Positions 46,498 through 58,840 of a DNA stretch of 64,000 nt are shown here, piece after piece. The notes beneath the pieces are model-generated. The model was not told where the DNA came from and searched no databases. It worked only from the letters and a program-made list of their open reading frames with translations. Position 1 is the stretch's first letter, and each line of letters opens with the position of its first letter. A program made the translations under genes and the position numbers. Source of the DNA: Blepharisma japonicum (Eukaryota; Ciliophora; Heterotrichea; Heterotrichida; Blepharismidae); assembly GCA_949751835.1 (NCBI GenBank), contig CATKHK010000050.1:282200-346199 (forward strand), written 5' to 3'.

Positions 46498-47475
46498 TTA
46501 TTTCGCTAAATAATTAATTTCTCTAAGAATGTCAATTATATAATTTTTGGGCTTTTCAGATTCTTCAATAAATTTTTGATTTATATCATCAAATTCTTTT
46601 GCATCTAAACTCGGATCATAATTATTTTTTCATGCTAATTTTTGAAGAAGATTAGCCTTTTCAAATCTCTCTTTTTCTTCAGTAAATTTTTTATACTTTT
46701 CATCTGCTTCTATAATAGCTTTGTTTACTATATCCAGGACTTCTTGGCTTTTTATAACTTTTTCATCATGCTGCTCAATAATATTTTTTGATATTTTTTT
46801 CATCGCATTATCGACTGCCTTTTGAATTTTTATTCTTGCATCTTTATAACCTTTAATATGTTTTTCTCTTAGTTCACCAATTCTTTCTATATCTCATTGT
46901 ATTTGGCTAAAAATTGCTTCGTAATTAGATATACAGGTGGTTAATTTAAATTCAATTTCACTCATTGTTTTAGTTTTTTCACCGACAATAGTAGCAATTT
47001 GTCAATCAGAAAGTGAATAAAACTCATGGTTTATATGGGATTTTATACAGTCGAAACATAATAGAATATGATCTGTTTTACAGTAAAGTCCTGCTTCTCT
47101 ATTATGAAGCTCACAAAATTCAACGTGCTTATAAGCTTTATTCACTTCATATATAGCAAAATTAGTGGGAATATTGAATATTGATCTTCTTTCTTGTTTT
47201 TTACACAGAGGGCATGTCATTGATCCTAGGTTGTTAATGCTCTGCAAGCAAGAGTTACAAAGTGTATGGCCGCAACTTAAGATTTTAGGGATAAAATCTT
47301 GCTCATCATAAGCATTTAAGCAGACAGGGCAAGATATTTTTGATGTAAAAACTATTTGGGTTTTTGTATTCAAGTCTGTATTAGCAAAAACTGGTATTTT
47401 ATTCTGTTCTGGTGCCATCTGGTGTATATCAAAATCAGAGTTTTGCGGAGAGACTATTGAAATTTCATTATTCAT
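46498..47475 (-). CDS. RING and B-box-like zinc-finger protein with coiled coil
   Basis: 325 residues, ATG 47475, TAA 46498-46500, reading three or more TGA codons as Trp (47002-47004, 46894-46896, 46630-46632). After about 45 residues comes a C3HC4 RING (CPVCLNAYDEQD, CGHTLCNSC, CPLCKKQ). Then a B-box-like motif (FCELHNREAGLYCKTDHILLC, CIKSHINHEFYSL), and a long coiled coil (EIEFKLTTCISNYEAIFSQI, KAVDNAMKKISKNI). This is the same layout as the gene at 24072-25154, so the two are probably paralogs of a ciliate TRIM-like family. Likely a ubiquitin ligase; substrate unknown. Confidence 0.8.
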
Positions 47476-47923
47476 GCTACATTGTAAACCTTCATCTATT
47501 TGTTCCCTTCAGTTTGTGAGATTGCATCTACTTTGAAATTGAAGAGCACAGAATGCATTTGATCAGCTTGCATTTTTTAAGTATAAAAAAATACATTCAT
47601 CCCCCAATTTAATAATTTTGAAGAAAAGAGCTGTTGCTAAAGCTTTTATAATAAACTTATAAATTTATTTAAAATTAATCTAGCATTTTATTGATGTAGA
47701 CAAAATTGCTTTTTTAAATTAATATAAAACATAATTTTTATTTGATTTTTTCTCCGATGCATTAAATTCAATTCATTTATTTTAACTTTTTGTAAGCAAT
47801 CGTTATCTTTTATCATCATTTTTGATTTTGATTTCAAGATTCAGCAAAAATGGCTATTCATACAATTTTTAATGGAATCAGACATTTTTGGTTCAAAAAT
47901 AAAAGGATTTTCGGATATAAATA
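47476..47923. other. Divergent spacer
   Basis: About 450 bp, AT-rich; nothing recognisable. Confidence 0.55.
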
Positions 47924-48163
47924 ATGGCTATTAGAAATCAGATACTGATATCGGCCTTTTTTGTGATTTTGCTAACAAATTATTTAGTGTATTCGGAGGA
48001 ATTCGAAGATGTAGAAGAGCCTATTTACGCTGCCACGACGAACAGCACAAATGGGACTCTCGGAAATTCTTCAACTGGAAATTTGACTTCAAGCACCTCT
48101 TTTGCTCTAGCATTAATACCTCCTCTTATCAATCTCATTATTGGACTCTTATTTTTAAATTAA
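47924..48163 (+). CDS. Small secreted or GPI-anchored hypothetical protein
   Basis: 79 residues, ATG 47924, TAA 48161-48163. Clear signal peptide (hydrophobic LISAFFVILLTNYLVYS, cleavage likely after Ser24), a short acidic piece (EEFEDVEEPIYA), a Thr/Ser/Asn-rich middle with several N-glycosylation sites (TTNSTNGTLGNSSTGNLTSS) and a hydrophobic C-terminus (LALIPPLINLIIGLLFLN). The pattern fits a mini GPI-anchored surface peptide, or a type I membrane peptide. No family recognised. Confidence 0.55.
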   Translation: MAIRNQILISAFFVILLTNYLVYSEEFEDVEEPIYAATTNSTNGTLGNSSTGNLTSSTSFALALIPPLINLIIGLLFLN

Positions 48164-48349
48164 GATAGAGAAATTACTAATAGGTATTTGCCCATGTATT
48201 TGATAATCCTGTTATATCCTTTAAATTCATTTTAATAATGATATAAAAATGATATGATTATGGCAAAGTTTCATTAAAAATAAGAAAGTGCTGATTGTAT
48301 AAATTAAATTATTAAGTAAGCATCTCTAATTATGAATTTTCCGTTTTTA

Positions 48350-49840
48350 TTATATCATTTGAAGAAGCTCGACCATCACTTTTTTAGATAAATTTTCAAA
48401 ATTCGGTAGCTTTACCACAATTTCAAAATGCTCCATCGCATATTCCATGCACACCCTCTTCAACTCAGTAGCATGATGTATTTCCGACAAACAAATAAAG
48501 TCAATCAGATTTTCCAACGAAATAATCTGTGCCATATAGTTTTCACACAAATTTTTAAGCCTTTTCAACAAAAACATATTTGCAGCTTCCAGCAATCTCG
48601 GAGCTAAGTCATCATCTAGATCAACCCAATCAGTATAAATAAACACAAGAACCGCCTTAAAAACTTCATAAGAAATATTAGGTATTTCTATAACAGACTC
48701 TATAGACTCTCTTAATCCACTAGTAAGCATTACTTTAAAATGTTCACATCGTGTATATAAAATATTTTTATGAGCTTTTATTTCTCTTCCTTCTACAATA
48801 AAAGTAATATCCGAAAATGTCGGGGAATCTAATAAATTTTTCATATTTTGGACTAGTTCGCTTTCCCTTATATTTGTTTGGCGTTCCATAATAGGAAGGA
48901 TATGTAAATCATTGAAACTTCTGTCACAGTCATTTCCACCAAACACAATGATTTTTCCTTGGTAAAAATTTGAAGTGTGTCGGCATCTAGGTTCTGGGAC
49001 TTCTCCTTCATATGAAATTTCTGGAATAATTCACTGCTGAGTTGCAGTGTCAAATGAGCAAGTATCATTTAGCCATTCTGTACCATCATATCCTCCAAAA
49101 AAATAGATGGCTTTATTGATAAGACAGCTTGTAGTAGAAACTCTAGGAGAAGGAGGTAGCATGCATCCATGAAAATTTATTTGTTTTCAGTTATAAATTT
49201 TTGTATCTAGAACATACATATCATTAAGCTGGCGATGTCTGTCTGGTTCTCCACCAAAAACATATATAAATCTACCTACACTTATAGCAGTATGCTGCAA
49301 TCTTCCTGGAGGAATATGTCCTGAAGCCTGGCATGACCTTCATTCTAGTGTGTTTAAGTCTAAATAGCTTAGATCATTAAGTCATAATTTTCCATCACCC
49401 CCTCCAAAAACAAACATCTTTGTTCCTATTACATTTGCAGTGTGAAATTGGCGCCGCGTTGCTTCACCTCTTGGCTTTATTTCTTGCCATTCAGGATTTC
49501 TGATTCCCTCTGATAGATCTAGGAAATGAGCATCATTCAAAAGTTTGGAGCCATTCCAGCCTCCATAAATGATAATAAGTTTTCCATATAAAGCAGCTGT
49601 ATGTCCGGTACGTGGCTCAGGGGCATTTCCTCTAATTTGTATATCAGTCAGCCATTCTTTATTTTCTAGATCTAACGCATGAAAATCATTTACAAGGCGT
49701 TTATGCCCTTCTCCTTCTTTTCCTCCAAAAATAATCAGATAGTGATTAAAAATAGTCGATGTATGGCAATTTCGGGTGCTTGGTGGGGTTCCTTTTACCT
49801 CAGTCCAAAGCTTCCACTGTTTTGATTTATTTGTAATCAT
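48350..49840 (-). CDS. Kelch-repeat protein with C-terminal BTB domain
   Basis: 496 residues, ATG 49840, stop at 48350-48352. Several TGA codons are Trp, among them the Trp of the kelch repeats (LNTLEW, YNWKQ, TQQWIIP). The N-terminal 330 residues hold about six kelch repeats (NHYLIIFGGKEGEG, GKLIIIYGGWNG, GTKMFVFGGGDG, GRFIYVFGGEPD, NKAIYFFGGYDG, QGKIIVFGGND), forming a beta-propeller. A BTB/POZ domain follows at about 350-460 (FSDITFIVEGREIKAHKNIL). Kelch-first, BTB-last is the order of LZTR1/rngB-type proteins rather than the animal KLHL order. BTB proteins often bind Cullin3 and present substrates for ubiquitination; here that is inference. Confidence 0.88.
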
Positions 49841-50057
49841 GCTTTCTAATATGAATAAAATTAATTTATTTTAGTTACCTAGCTATTTAAATAATTCAAA
49901 TTTATTTTTAATTAAATAAAACAAATATTCAAATGCAAACAACCATTATTTGCCTTCATAATAATTTAATGACGTTCGATCTGAGCAATTCCAGCATAGG
50001 ATTATTCCATTTCATACCCCTAACATTTCATTTCGATAGCAAATAATAATATAAATT

Positions 50058-50510
50058 ATGGCGAGCTTGAATAGAAGAATCCAAAAAGAAACTGAACGCT
50101 TGACAAATGACCCAGTCATCGGAATATCAGCTCACGCAGACCCTGCGAATCCAAGATATTTCCACATCCAAATTGCAGGCCCTGTCTCTTCTCCCTATGA
50201 AGGAGGCATTTTTGAGCTCGAGCTCTTCTTACCTGACGAGTACCCCATGTGTCCTCCGAAAGTCCGCTTTTTGACCAAAATCTATCACCCCAACGTGGAC
50301 AGGCTTGGAAGAATTTGCTTGGACATTCTCAAGGACAAATGGTCTCCAGCACTTCAAATAAGATCTGTTCTACTGAGCATTCAAGCCTTAATGAGCTCTC
50401 CAAATCCTGATGATCCTTTAGATCCTCAAATTGCAAGACACTGGGTCGAAGATGAGGCTGGAGCACTGAGAGTCGCAACAGACTGGTGCAGACAATATGC
50501 TCGCGGATAA
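50058..50510 (+). CDS. UBC13: Ubiquitin-conjugating enzyme E2 N (Ubc13)
   Basis: 150 residues, ATG 50058, TAA 50508-50510; the family usually has about 150. The active-site Cys is C87 in [16 protein letters not shown], as in human UBE2N and yeast Ubc13. The HPN motif (YHPNVD) lies about ten residues before it, and [10 protein letters not shown] follows the active site. Ubc13 pairs with a Uev protein to make Lys63-linked ubiquitin chains for DNA-damage tolerance and signalling. No Uev gene is in the window. The N-terminus [16 protein letters not shown] matches the helix that contacts E1 and RING partners. G/C-richer codons, all three Trp codons being TGG, suggest high expression. Confidence 0.96.
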   Translation: MASLNRRIQKETERLTNDPVIGISAHADPANPRYFHIQIAGPVSSPYEGGIFELELFLPDEYPMCPPKVRFLTKIYHPNVDRLGRICLDILKDKWSPALQIRSVLLSIQALMSSPNPDDPLDPQIARHWVEDEAGALRVATDWCRQYARG

Positions 50511-50601
50511 GCTAATAAAACAATAAATAATTTCTTTAAAGAGATGAGGTAAGCTTATTTTGCTGATTTTGTTTTTCCAAAAATGGTAAGTGTTAATAAG
50601 C

Positions 50602-53600
50602 ATGGGAAATAATTATCTTTTCATTAATTGTAAAAAAATGAGCACAGAAAGAACTCAATCAAAAACTCTCCCCATCCAGTTGAAAATCCCTCGACTAAAA
50701 ATAGGAATAATAGAGAAAAAGATGAAAGAAGAAATAGACTTAAATGAAAGTGATCTTTTGAAAAAAAGTGGCCATCCACAATCTCCAACTGATTTTTCAA
50801 GCTTTTCACAGAGTAGTAAAACTCTTAGGTCTGTTAACAGAATTAATAGAGAACATTTAAAAGATTTTTTGTCTGCAGATCGAAAAAGAAATCTAATCAT
50901 TGCAAAAACGTGTAGAGATATTTCACATTTAAAGGATAAACACCAGATAATAAAAAATATAGTTAAGCTTCCAGATCTATCTGGAGGTAGGCCAGCTACT
51001 CAGGTTTTACCGATTTCTCCAGAACATTTAAAAAAGTTCATATATTCAGTAGAGAAGTTAGGACTCCCAGCTGCAAGTCCTAGAGGTATTATGACGGGAC
51101 TGGGCTGTTCAAAAGAAAAATGCTTAGAAAAAGTTGTCCCAACAAATATAAACAATGTTTCGTTTCAAGAAAGCTTGGAGCAGTTTAAATTAAAATTAAA
51201 AACTGATCCAACCAATGTTACAGCCCCCAAAACTCCTCAGCCAAAGTTTCTTGATACAATTTTGGCAGAGAAAAAAACTGTAGAACAAGAAGATCCATTT
51301 GTTTACCTAGGCTCTCCAACTGGGCGGCAAGAAGTCCAAAACTTAAAAGAGTGGTTTGCTTATATGCAGGAAAACCATTTAAATAAACTTCTAGATCAGA
51401 AATTATTAAGCGAAATCGAAGAAGACGAAAAAGCTGATAAATTTGAAATTGCTGATGTAATTTTAAAGACTGGGCTAAGAGAAATTGTCAGACAGGTTTC
51501 TGTGTATTGTGTAGAAAGAGGCGAATTATTATCAATTATTGTTGAAAGATATTTGGATTATTGAAAAATCTGCTGCTCATTATTAGAAGATGATATTAAA
51601 CGACTAAAAGAAGAGTACACTAAAGAAATTGAGAGACTTACAGCAATTGGGAAAGACAAAGATAAAGCTTACAATACAAAAATACTCGAGCTAGGTAAAG
51701 AAAATGCAATAATTATAGCAGCTTCTAATTCAAAAGATATAGAAATAAGCCGCCTAAGAGAAAACATAAGAAGATTTAAAGCAGAGCGTGCTTACAGAAT
51801 GAAAAAAGATTTTGAACACTATACAAACGCCATAAGAAAATTCCAAGAAGAGTTGAAAGAGTCAGATCTTAACCCAGAAAATGTGAAAACAGGAAAATCC
51901 AAAGTCTTTATTATGCAGAAATTAGATGAGGCACAAAGGATTGTATCAAAACTAAAATTAAAAAAAGAGTATAACGACGCATTGACTATTGTTGATAGTG
52001 AAGAAAACGTGGCTTGAATTGATCAAGATATGATTGATGATGATATAGAAGAGCCTTATAAAGATGAAGAAGTCCAAGTAGAAATCGTCAAAGAAACGGA
52101 AGAAAAAGGAACTATGTTTTTTAGATGCGTATTAGATAAATCAATGGAAACAGACGAAATTGACTATGGATACCATACTGACTCACAGGAAATTCTTGTT
52201 CTAGGTGACGAGAATAACTATAGTTTTGTAGCAGATGGCCAAGAAAATCATTCTGATTCTGTAATGCTAGATGAATTAAAACCAAACTTAGAAACAGGAA
52301 ACACAGAAGCAGAAGACAGTCAGGATTCTTCTGTATCTTCTTCGTCACTTATAAAGAGCAAAAAGACCAAAAAAAAGAAAAAATCAATTATCGTTGATAA
52401 AGATACTCTGAATGTGCTTTCTTCGAAAACCCAGCCTTTTATAAGAACTGGGCATGAAAGAAGGTCCTTATCAGTTATTCCTTCAAATCAGCCGAATCCA
52501 GGCAATGATAACATTATGCAAGTTGATACATCTCATGACATAAGCACTAAAAGCAGAGAAACCCCAACTCTAGGATATGTACATCCTTCAGAGAAAAAAA
52601 ATTGGAATTCTGAAAAAAGAAAAAGAAAGAATAGAGAAAGCCAAACTGAAGGGCTTTTAGAAGAAGAAATGAAAAATAAAGAAATTATGGAACTCATGAT
52701 AAATGATAGAGAGGAGTATTTAAGTGCTGTTCAAAAAGAAATTATGCTTCAAAAAAACGAAATAAATAAACTAAAACTTGAAGCAGACAGATACAGAACT
52801 TTTATCCATGAAATAAGCCAGCAAAATCCTGAAGAAGCAAAACATTTATATGAAAAAATTGAAAAAGATGTCGAGAAATTAAAAGAAAAGGGTTATGTCC
52901 CAGCTGATGTAGATTTCAATGCATGGAAAGCAGGATATTACACAGGCTTTGACAATGGGCACTTTGAAGGGAAAATTCTTGGTGAAGAAATAGGCTTCGA
53001 GCGAGGAATGCTAGAAAGTGGGATAAACCCTCAACTGCATTCAAGCACCCTTGATATATCTAACTCTACTGAAGGAAACGAAGTTCCCAAGGACGTACTC
53101 AAAGTCAAAGAGAGAAAAACCAAAAGAAGACCATCAATCATGATAACTGATGAAGGTGATGGAAGAAAAGCCAAAAGAACAGTCACAAAAATAATGGAAT
53201 TTAATTTCCAAAAGCGAGAGCCAAAAACGCAACCTGAGAAGAAAATCCATATGGGCCCGAAACTTCTTCAGCACTTCTTACACAAATCAATGGACTATGT
53301 GAAGAATTTCGGGAAAATCAGCCGAAAAATGCTTGTTAAGAGCATTTCATATATATATTCTTGTGCCATAGCTAAATATAAGACTGGAGAACTTGTAGAC
53401 TCACTAGCAGAATTTGCATATGATGAGCTATTTAGCAAGTATGGGCTGAAAAAAGTAGCTGATAAAAAATATTTGGAAATTATTTCTACTGTGCTTAAAT
53501 ATCCTGAATCAATAAAAATCAGCATTTTTACACGATTGCTTGGAATTGGGAATAAAATTGGTCTTACTGATTTTGTCAAACCCAAGCTGTCCTTGATGTT

Positions 53601-54420
53601 TTATATATCAAGCATTGTGATAATACTTAAGTCAAAGGTTGGAATTGTAGTAGGTTTCGATGATACTTCTGAGTATCAAATGATCCCGACTATTAGGGCA
53701 ACTGAATGTATTCGTGAAAAATTCAATGATTTAGTCTCGCAGAACCAAATTCAAAGGATAATTTCATTAATAGAAAAACAGTCACAGCCAGACCCTAAAA
53801 AAGTCAATAAAAATGGAGTGATTGACCAGGATATTTTGCTAGATATCATGCTTTCAGAATATGAAAAATATCAGGCTGGGATCGTCAGCGCTTTAAATGT
53901 CGTTTTTGATGGATTTTCCATTATCAGCAAAGTTGTGTATATAAATAAGCTAGATTTGGTTTTGATAACTAGGTACATTTCTCCTCACAAATTTAGCTTA
54001 TTAGTATATAAAGACGAAAATAATAAAGAAATATTTACACCAGCTTTTATAAGTCTATGCCAAAATGAAGATGAGGAAGAAGAGGAAGAAATTCATATAG
54101 AAAAAGTTATCAATTTTTGCATAGAAAAAGCCATTTGCACCCCAGCTGATTTAGAAAATTATTTAGGAGGAGAGGTCTCCAAAAATAGGCTGTTTAATTT
54201 TGTTGATCAAAGCAAAGCAGAAAATACAAAAATTCTGATGAAAATCTTAAAAAATAAATCTTCATCAGAGATGCCAAGCTCTTTTGAAAGAAATTGACTT
54301 GAGCGGATGCAATATTTCACTGATCAAATTGATCAAAAACAGCCAAAAGCTTTATACTGTTCTTGGAAGCTGATAACAGATGAGCTTTCAAGGCTAAACA
54401 GCGAGTTGCCCAAACTGTAA
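50602..54420 (+). CDS. Large coiled-coil hypothetical protein
   Basis: 1272 residues in one frame when TGA (51562, 52015, 54295 and nearby) is Trp; ATG 50602 (MGNNYLF) or 50638 (MSTERTQ), TAA 54418-54420. Parts seen: a basic N-terminal region; a helical region near residues 230-330; coiled coil around 330-430 (EEYTKEIERLTAIGKDKDKA); an acidic low-complexity zone with SKKTKKKKKS; a second coiled coil near 680-770; the Gly-rich turn FNAWKAGYYTGFDNGHFEGKI... near 775-810; a basic patch; then a folded C-terminal half with an acidic loop (EDEEEEEEI). No known catalytic domain. Size, coiled coils and Lys-rich zones suggest a cytoskeletal or basal-body scaffold, which is a guess. Confidence 0.75.
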
Positions 54421-54551
54421 GAAAATAATCCCATTAAACCTATCTTTTTCAATCTCTTTTCCCATAAAGCTCTATAATCCTTAATAACCTTGATTATTCC
54501 TTTATCCAGCAATATACAAAACAGAATTTGTGATTAATTAGGTTTATAAAT

Positions 54552-55922
54552 ATGAATTTTATTCTTCTAATATTGCTCTTTTCTAACTTAACATACGCTG
54601 AAAAGTGCGTTAAAGACGTGGATTGCAGCTCGTTAAGTCATTGCGTTGATAACAAGTGTGAACACAAGTCTTTATTTCCTCTTGCAGGCATCGAGTATTT
54701 TGGGACTTTCATGACAATTTTAGTAAGTGCCCTTTCAAATGCAGCTGGCATTGGTGGAGGACCACTTAATACGATGACTTTCCAGTTCTTTTTCTTATTT
54801 GACACTTTTGATTCAATACCCCTATCGCAGATTGTCATTTTTGGAGGTAGCCTGATGTCAGTCGCGCTAAAAATACCTGCAAGACACCCTACTAAGGATC
54901 GCCCACTGATAGACTATGAATTAGTAGCTTATTTGCTAACTCCGCTTTTGGCCGGGACTACAATTGGGGTTATTTTTCACTTATCTTTTCCAGATTGGCT
55001 TACAATTTTACTTCTCAGTATTCTTATGAGTTATTTAACATATCAAACCACTAAAAAAGGGGCGAGGCTATTTCATCGAGAAACAATAATTAAAAACAGT
55101 TCTCACAGCATCGCAAGATTAATTGATGCTTTTCAAAATGACTTAAGAACCCCTCACACAGACAAAACCGATGTGCAGATAGAAAGGGACCGAGGCATCT
55201 TGGAAAAAATTATAGAAGAAGAAAATAAATTGGTCCCTTTGCATCCTGCTGTCACTATTGCTATGATTTTAGGAATAGTCATGGTGGCTGCTTTTATTAA
55301 AGGCGGAAATGGCTTTGACTCTATATTAGGGCTTGCTCAATGTGGGGCAGGGTATTGGATTTTTATTTTCTTTTATTTTGTAGGGTTAATGATGCTGACT
55401 TATCATAACGGTAAATATATTATTGAAAAAACAGCCTTGATGATAAATATTGGGTATATTTTTGACCCATCAGACGTCAAATGAAATAAATATAAAGCTA
55501 TAAAAATAGGGGCTGTTACCTTTTTTGCTGGGGTTGCATCAGGCGCTTTGGGTATTGGAGGAGGGTCTATTATGAACCCTTTTTTGTTGTCCATTGGAGT
55601 TAGGCCTGAAGTTTCTACAGCCTGCTCGACATTTATGGTGCTTTTTAGCTCTTCTGTTGGGGTTTTACAGTTTATGATTGGAGGAGTTATCAGTTATGAT
55701 TATGGAGCATGAGTCTTCATATGGGCTGTGATTGGGTCAGCCCTAGGGTATTTCGTTATCAAAAGAATCATTGAGATGATGAACAGACCTTCAATCATAG
55801 TTTTGTTGCTTGCATTTATGATGATTGCAAGCTTAGTAGGAAGCTTAGTCATAGGAATTTTCAAAATTTCAAGTAAGATAAGCGATGGGACAATGGAGTA
55901 TGGGTTCTCAAGTTTATGCTAA
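54552..55922 (+). CDS. TauE/SafE-like membrane transporter
   Basis: 456 residues, ATG 54552, TAA 55920-55922, with TGA as Trp at 55482 and 55710. A signal peptide (MNFILLILLFSNLTYA) is followed by a small Cys-rich lumenal piece (CVKDVDCSSLSHCVDNKC). Two homologous halves of about four membrane helices each follow, both marked by a Gly-rich motif (NAAGIGGGPLN near residue 75 and SGALGIGGGSIMNP near 335). A charged cytosolic loop (about 180-235) joins them. This is the TauE/SafE layout found in bacterial sulfite/sulfoacetate exporters and in plant and protist relatives. The substrate in ciliates is unknown; an organic or sulfur anion is the family-based guess. Confidence 0.87.
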
Positions 55923-56083
55923 AGCATGAGTAGGAGTAGTTTTTTGAGTGTATTTCGATTATAGATATTGAATAATCTCTATTATCATAATATAAAATGC
56001 CTAGTTAAAATATAATAGCCTGACTAATCAAATGAATACTCTATCAGGAAATTATTCCTCTATTTAATCAAATAACGGAAACA

Positions 56084-56737
56084 TTATTTTAATATATCAT
56101 AAGCACCTTGATCTCTATGTCCTTCATACCTGATCCTAAACTTGATTTGATCAAAAAACTCCTTATACTCATTTGGATCAATATTCGGACATCATATGTC
56201 ACACATCTCGAAAAGCGCATCATATAGCGCCTCTCTCGTCATTTTATCTTGTCCTTTTGCATCTTTATTCCAATCTTCATCAAGCAATTTCTTTTTCTCA
56301 ATAGGATCAAGGCCAGGTCTAAGGACTCCACATAATTTATTGTAAATTCTTTCAAATTCTCGCTTATTTATGCTTCCAGTTGAATCCATCTGATATAAAT
56401 TCATAAAATCGTTAATACTTTCAGCTACAATTGCGTCAGACTTTAACCCAAGTCTTCTTGCAATTGCGGTTTCTGTATACATAGAAGTGTCGCCATCTAA
56501 ATGGTATGGCTTAACTCCGTCTCGCATAGGACTAAAAATAAATCCAAGCTCAGGTGTTGCGAGTTGGGCTGGCTTTTCTTCTATTAATGGTTGCTCAGAT
56601 GGGATAGCTGATAACTTTTTTGCAGGAGATCTTGGCTCATTTGACAAATTTGACGTAGGTTTCACAGGCCTTGCTAAAGTATTTAAATTGGATTCTGAGC
56701 CTGTACTTCTATGAGAGTGTTCTGGATACGAATTCAT
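56084..56737 (-). CDS. EF-hand-like protein
   Basis: 217 residues, ATG 56737, TAA 56084-56086; TGA at 56192-56194 is Trp. The first 85 residues are Ser/Pro-rich and probably disordered. A helical part follows with one EF-hand-like loop (MDSTGSINKREFERIYNKL, about residues 117-135) and a second, weaker one (DWNKDAKGQDKMTREALYDAL). In the first loop the Asp-x-Thr-Gly-Ser-x-x-x-x-Glu spacing fits calcium binding only partly. A regulatory or structural calcium-binding role is inferred. It is head-to-head with the Rab gene, 203 bp apart. Confidence 0.65.
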
Positions 56738-56940
56738 GTCTTTATTGTTGAAAATTAATAAATCTTATAGCTAATTATTACATTAAAAGGTTTTAGCATG
56801 CTTATTATAATTTTGTAGGCAGAAGCCGATTTACTCAACAAAAATAAAATTGCGTGCCCAGATACTTTATAAAACCTATTGATAGTATAAATGGACTAGG
56901 AATAAATATGACTGTCTTTTAAATTGATAAAGTTCGTCTA

Positions 56941-57543
56941 ATGGAAAAAGATCAATATAAAATAGTTCTACTAGGCGACCAAGGTGTTGGAAAATCAAGC
57001 ATTGTCCTTCGCTTTGTAAAAGACGACTATAACGAAGAACAAAACGCAACTGTCGGTGCATCTTACACTGGAAAAATTTTGCAAGTCAATGATAAAATCA
57101 TTAAATTCAACATTTGGGACACAGCGGGCCAGGAAAGATATCAGAGCTTAGCCAAAATGTATTATAGAGACGCAAATGCAGCGATTATGGTCTATGATAT
57201 TACCAAGAGAGGCAGCTTTGAAGGGATCTTAAGGTGGTATAAAGAGCTTAAAGAATTCGGGCCGAAGAATATTGTGATTTGTATTGCAGGGAATAAAGAA
57301 GATTTAGTTGAAATGGAAGACATCCAGCCATCAGAAGTTAAAGAACTTGCAAAAAGCATTGGTGCGATATATAGGAAAGTTAGCGCAAAGACGAGTTATG
57401 GGGTTGAACAAATGTTTAAAGACCTTTCTGTTAGGCTGGAAACTGGAACAGATGCTCCCTCTCCAACGAAAAACGCAAGTCAGTCAGTTTTCCTTACCGA
57501 AAAATCGACACCTGATACAAAGAAAAAGAAAAAATGCTGCTAA
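56941..57543 (+). CDS. Rab-family small GTPase (Rab5/21/22-like)
   Basis: 200 residues, ATG 56941, TAA 57541-57543. Complete G motifs: P-loop GDQGVGKS (12-19), Thr of switch I in NATVGASYTGK, WDTAGQE (about 60-66), GNKEDL (about 118) and SAKTS (about 148). The C-terminus ends KKKKKCC, a double-Cys prenylation signal that places it on vesicle membranes. AGQERYQSLAKMYYRDANAAIMVYDIT is closest to the Rab5/Rab21/Rab22 early-endosome group, so a role in endocytic traffic is likely but the exact subgroup is uncertain. Codon use is G/C-rich and both Trp codons are TGG. Length is normal. Confidence 0.93.
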   Translation: MEKDQYKIVLLGDQGVGKSSIVLRFVKDDYNEEQNATVGASYTGKILQVNDKIIKFNIWDTAGQERYQSLAKMYYRDANAAIMVYDITKRGSFEGILRWYKELKEFGPKNIVICIAGNKEDLVEMEDIQPSEVKELAKSIGAIYRKVSAKTSYGVEQMFKDLSVRLETGTDAPSPTKNASQSVFLTEKSTPDTKKKKKCC

Positions 57544-57561
57544 TTGCGTTAATTAAACAGT

Positions 57562-58344
57562 TTAATTAAGATATTTAGGGTGGTACTGATGCATTGGACT
57601 GTCTTCTTCTTGGCTATTGCTTTCAGAAATGCAGTCCGGAATATGGATTGCTGTGTCCTCGCCTATTTGGTCTGTTTGAATTTCAATTGTGGTGTGAGAT
57701 TTCTCTGGATATTTGAAAGACTTTACAAATGTCGAGTTTTTTATGTCTGAAGTAAATTTTTTTATATTTAAAGAGCAGCATTTGATGTTTTCGTCGTTGC
57801 ATGTGGCTTTCTGTGAAAGTAAAAGATTTTTAGCTTTTTTAAGCCTTTGCTTCAAAGGTGTATCTCGATTATTTGTTGAATATTTGCTGGGAAGGCTGAT
57901 TTTTTCATTACGGAGCCGAAAAACTTCTTTTGAACTGTTATTTTCTTTTGCTTTTGGCTGTTTTTTATTGTAATCACAAAGCAGTCAAGCCAAGCTTGGC
58001 TCTTGCAAAGTATCATTATGTTTGTAAAGCGAAAGCTTATCTAAAAGTCCAAGACTCTCTTTTTCTCTTATCGGCTTTGTATCATTAAAGATTTGGGATG
58101 CTCTTTCTCGAGGGACACTTTTGCAGCTGCTACGGTCATGGTTTCGCCGATTATGAAATGACGTATGAGGTCTATCGTTAATCTCTTGTGGTCTATTTTC
58201 GATTGGTATGGATTCAAATCTTAGCTTATCACCCTTATTAAAGTAATTTGACTGAGGTGAATTTGATCTTCGGTGGCGAAAATTGTGCTGAGCAAATGGT
58301 CTACATTTTGTATTTTCCAATAGCTTTGGAAGCTGTATTATCAT
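57562..58344 (-). CDS. Hypothetical Lys/Ser-rich protein
   Basis: 260 residues, ATG 58344, TAA or TAG at 57562-57564, joined across a TGA-Trp codon at 57985-57987. It is basic and polar throughout (NFRHRRSNSPQSNYFNKGD, TPLKQRLKKAKNLLLSQK), with an acidic C-terminal part (GEDTAIHIPDCISESNSQEED). No membrane helix or known domain. The stop lies only 18 bp from that of the converging Rab gene, so the two transcripts' 3' ends must overlap or be very short. Confidence 0.55.
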
Positions 58345-58840
58345 ATTTTACATCCATTTTTAACGATATAGACTAAGGAAAAGCAGTAAGCTTCTCTATT
58401 ATTTTGCTGATACTACCATATTTTGAAAATTGCTTTATATTGAAGTAAGTCTATAACTCGTCTATAAAATTTAGATTAATTCTTATAGCATTTTTTATAA
58501 TATATTTATATAATTTTATAGCCTTTAAATTATTTCTTTAACCTCCTCCCTGCCTTTCTTGGCTTGGCTGCTATCGGAAAAAATCAATTTCTCTGTTTAC
58601 AGATAATAGTTTATAAGCCTTAATAAAATAAATTATTTATCAAAAAAAACATAAAAATATGATGGATCTTAAATGTCCTTAAGACCCTACCTTCAGTAAT
58701 CCACCAACATGAAAATGATAAAATCCTACTTTCCATTACAAATTTCTCTGGTTCCATATTCATTCTTTTGACCTAAAATTTAAAAATGCTTTTCCCTCAT
58801 ATAAGAAATGAAATTTTGTCACCAAATAATATAATAATTA
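58345..58840. other. Divergent spacer
   Basis: About 500 bp. Mostly AT-rich with one short pyrimidine-rich, G/C-richer patch near 58545-58600; no gene or clear structure seen. Confidence 0.5.
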
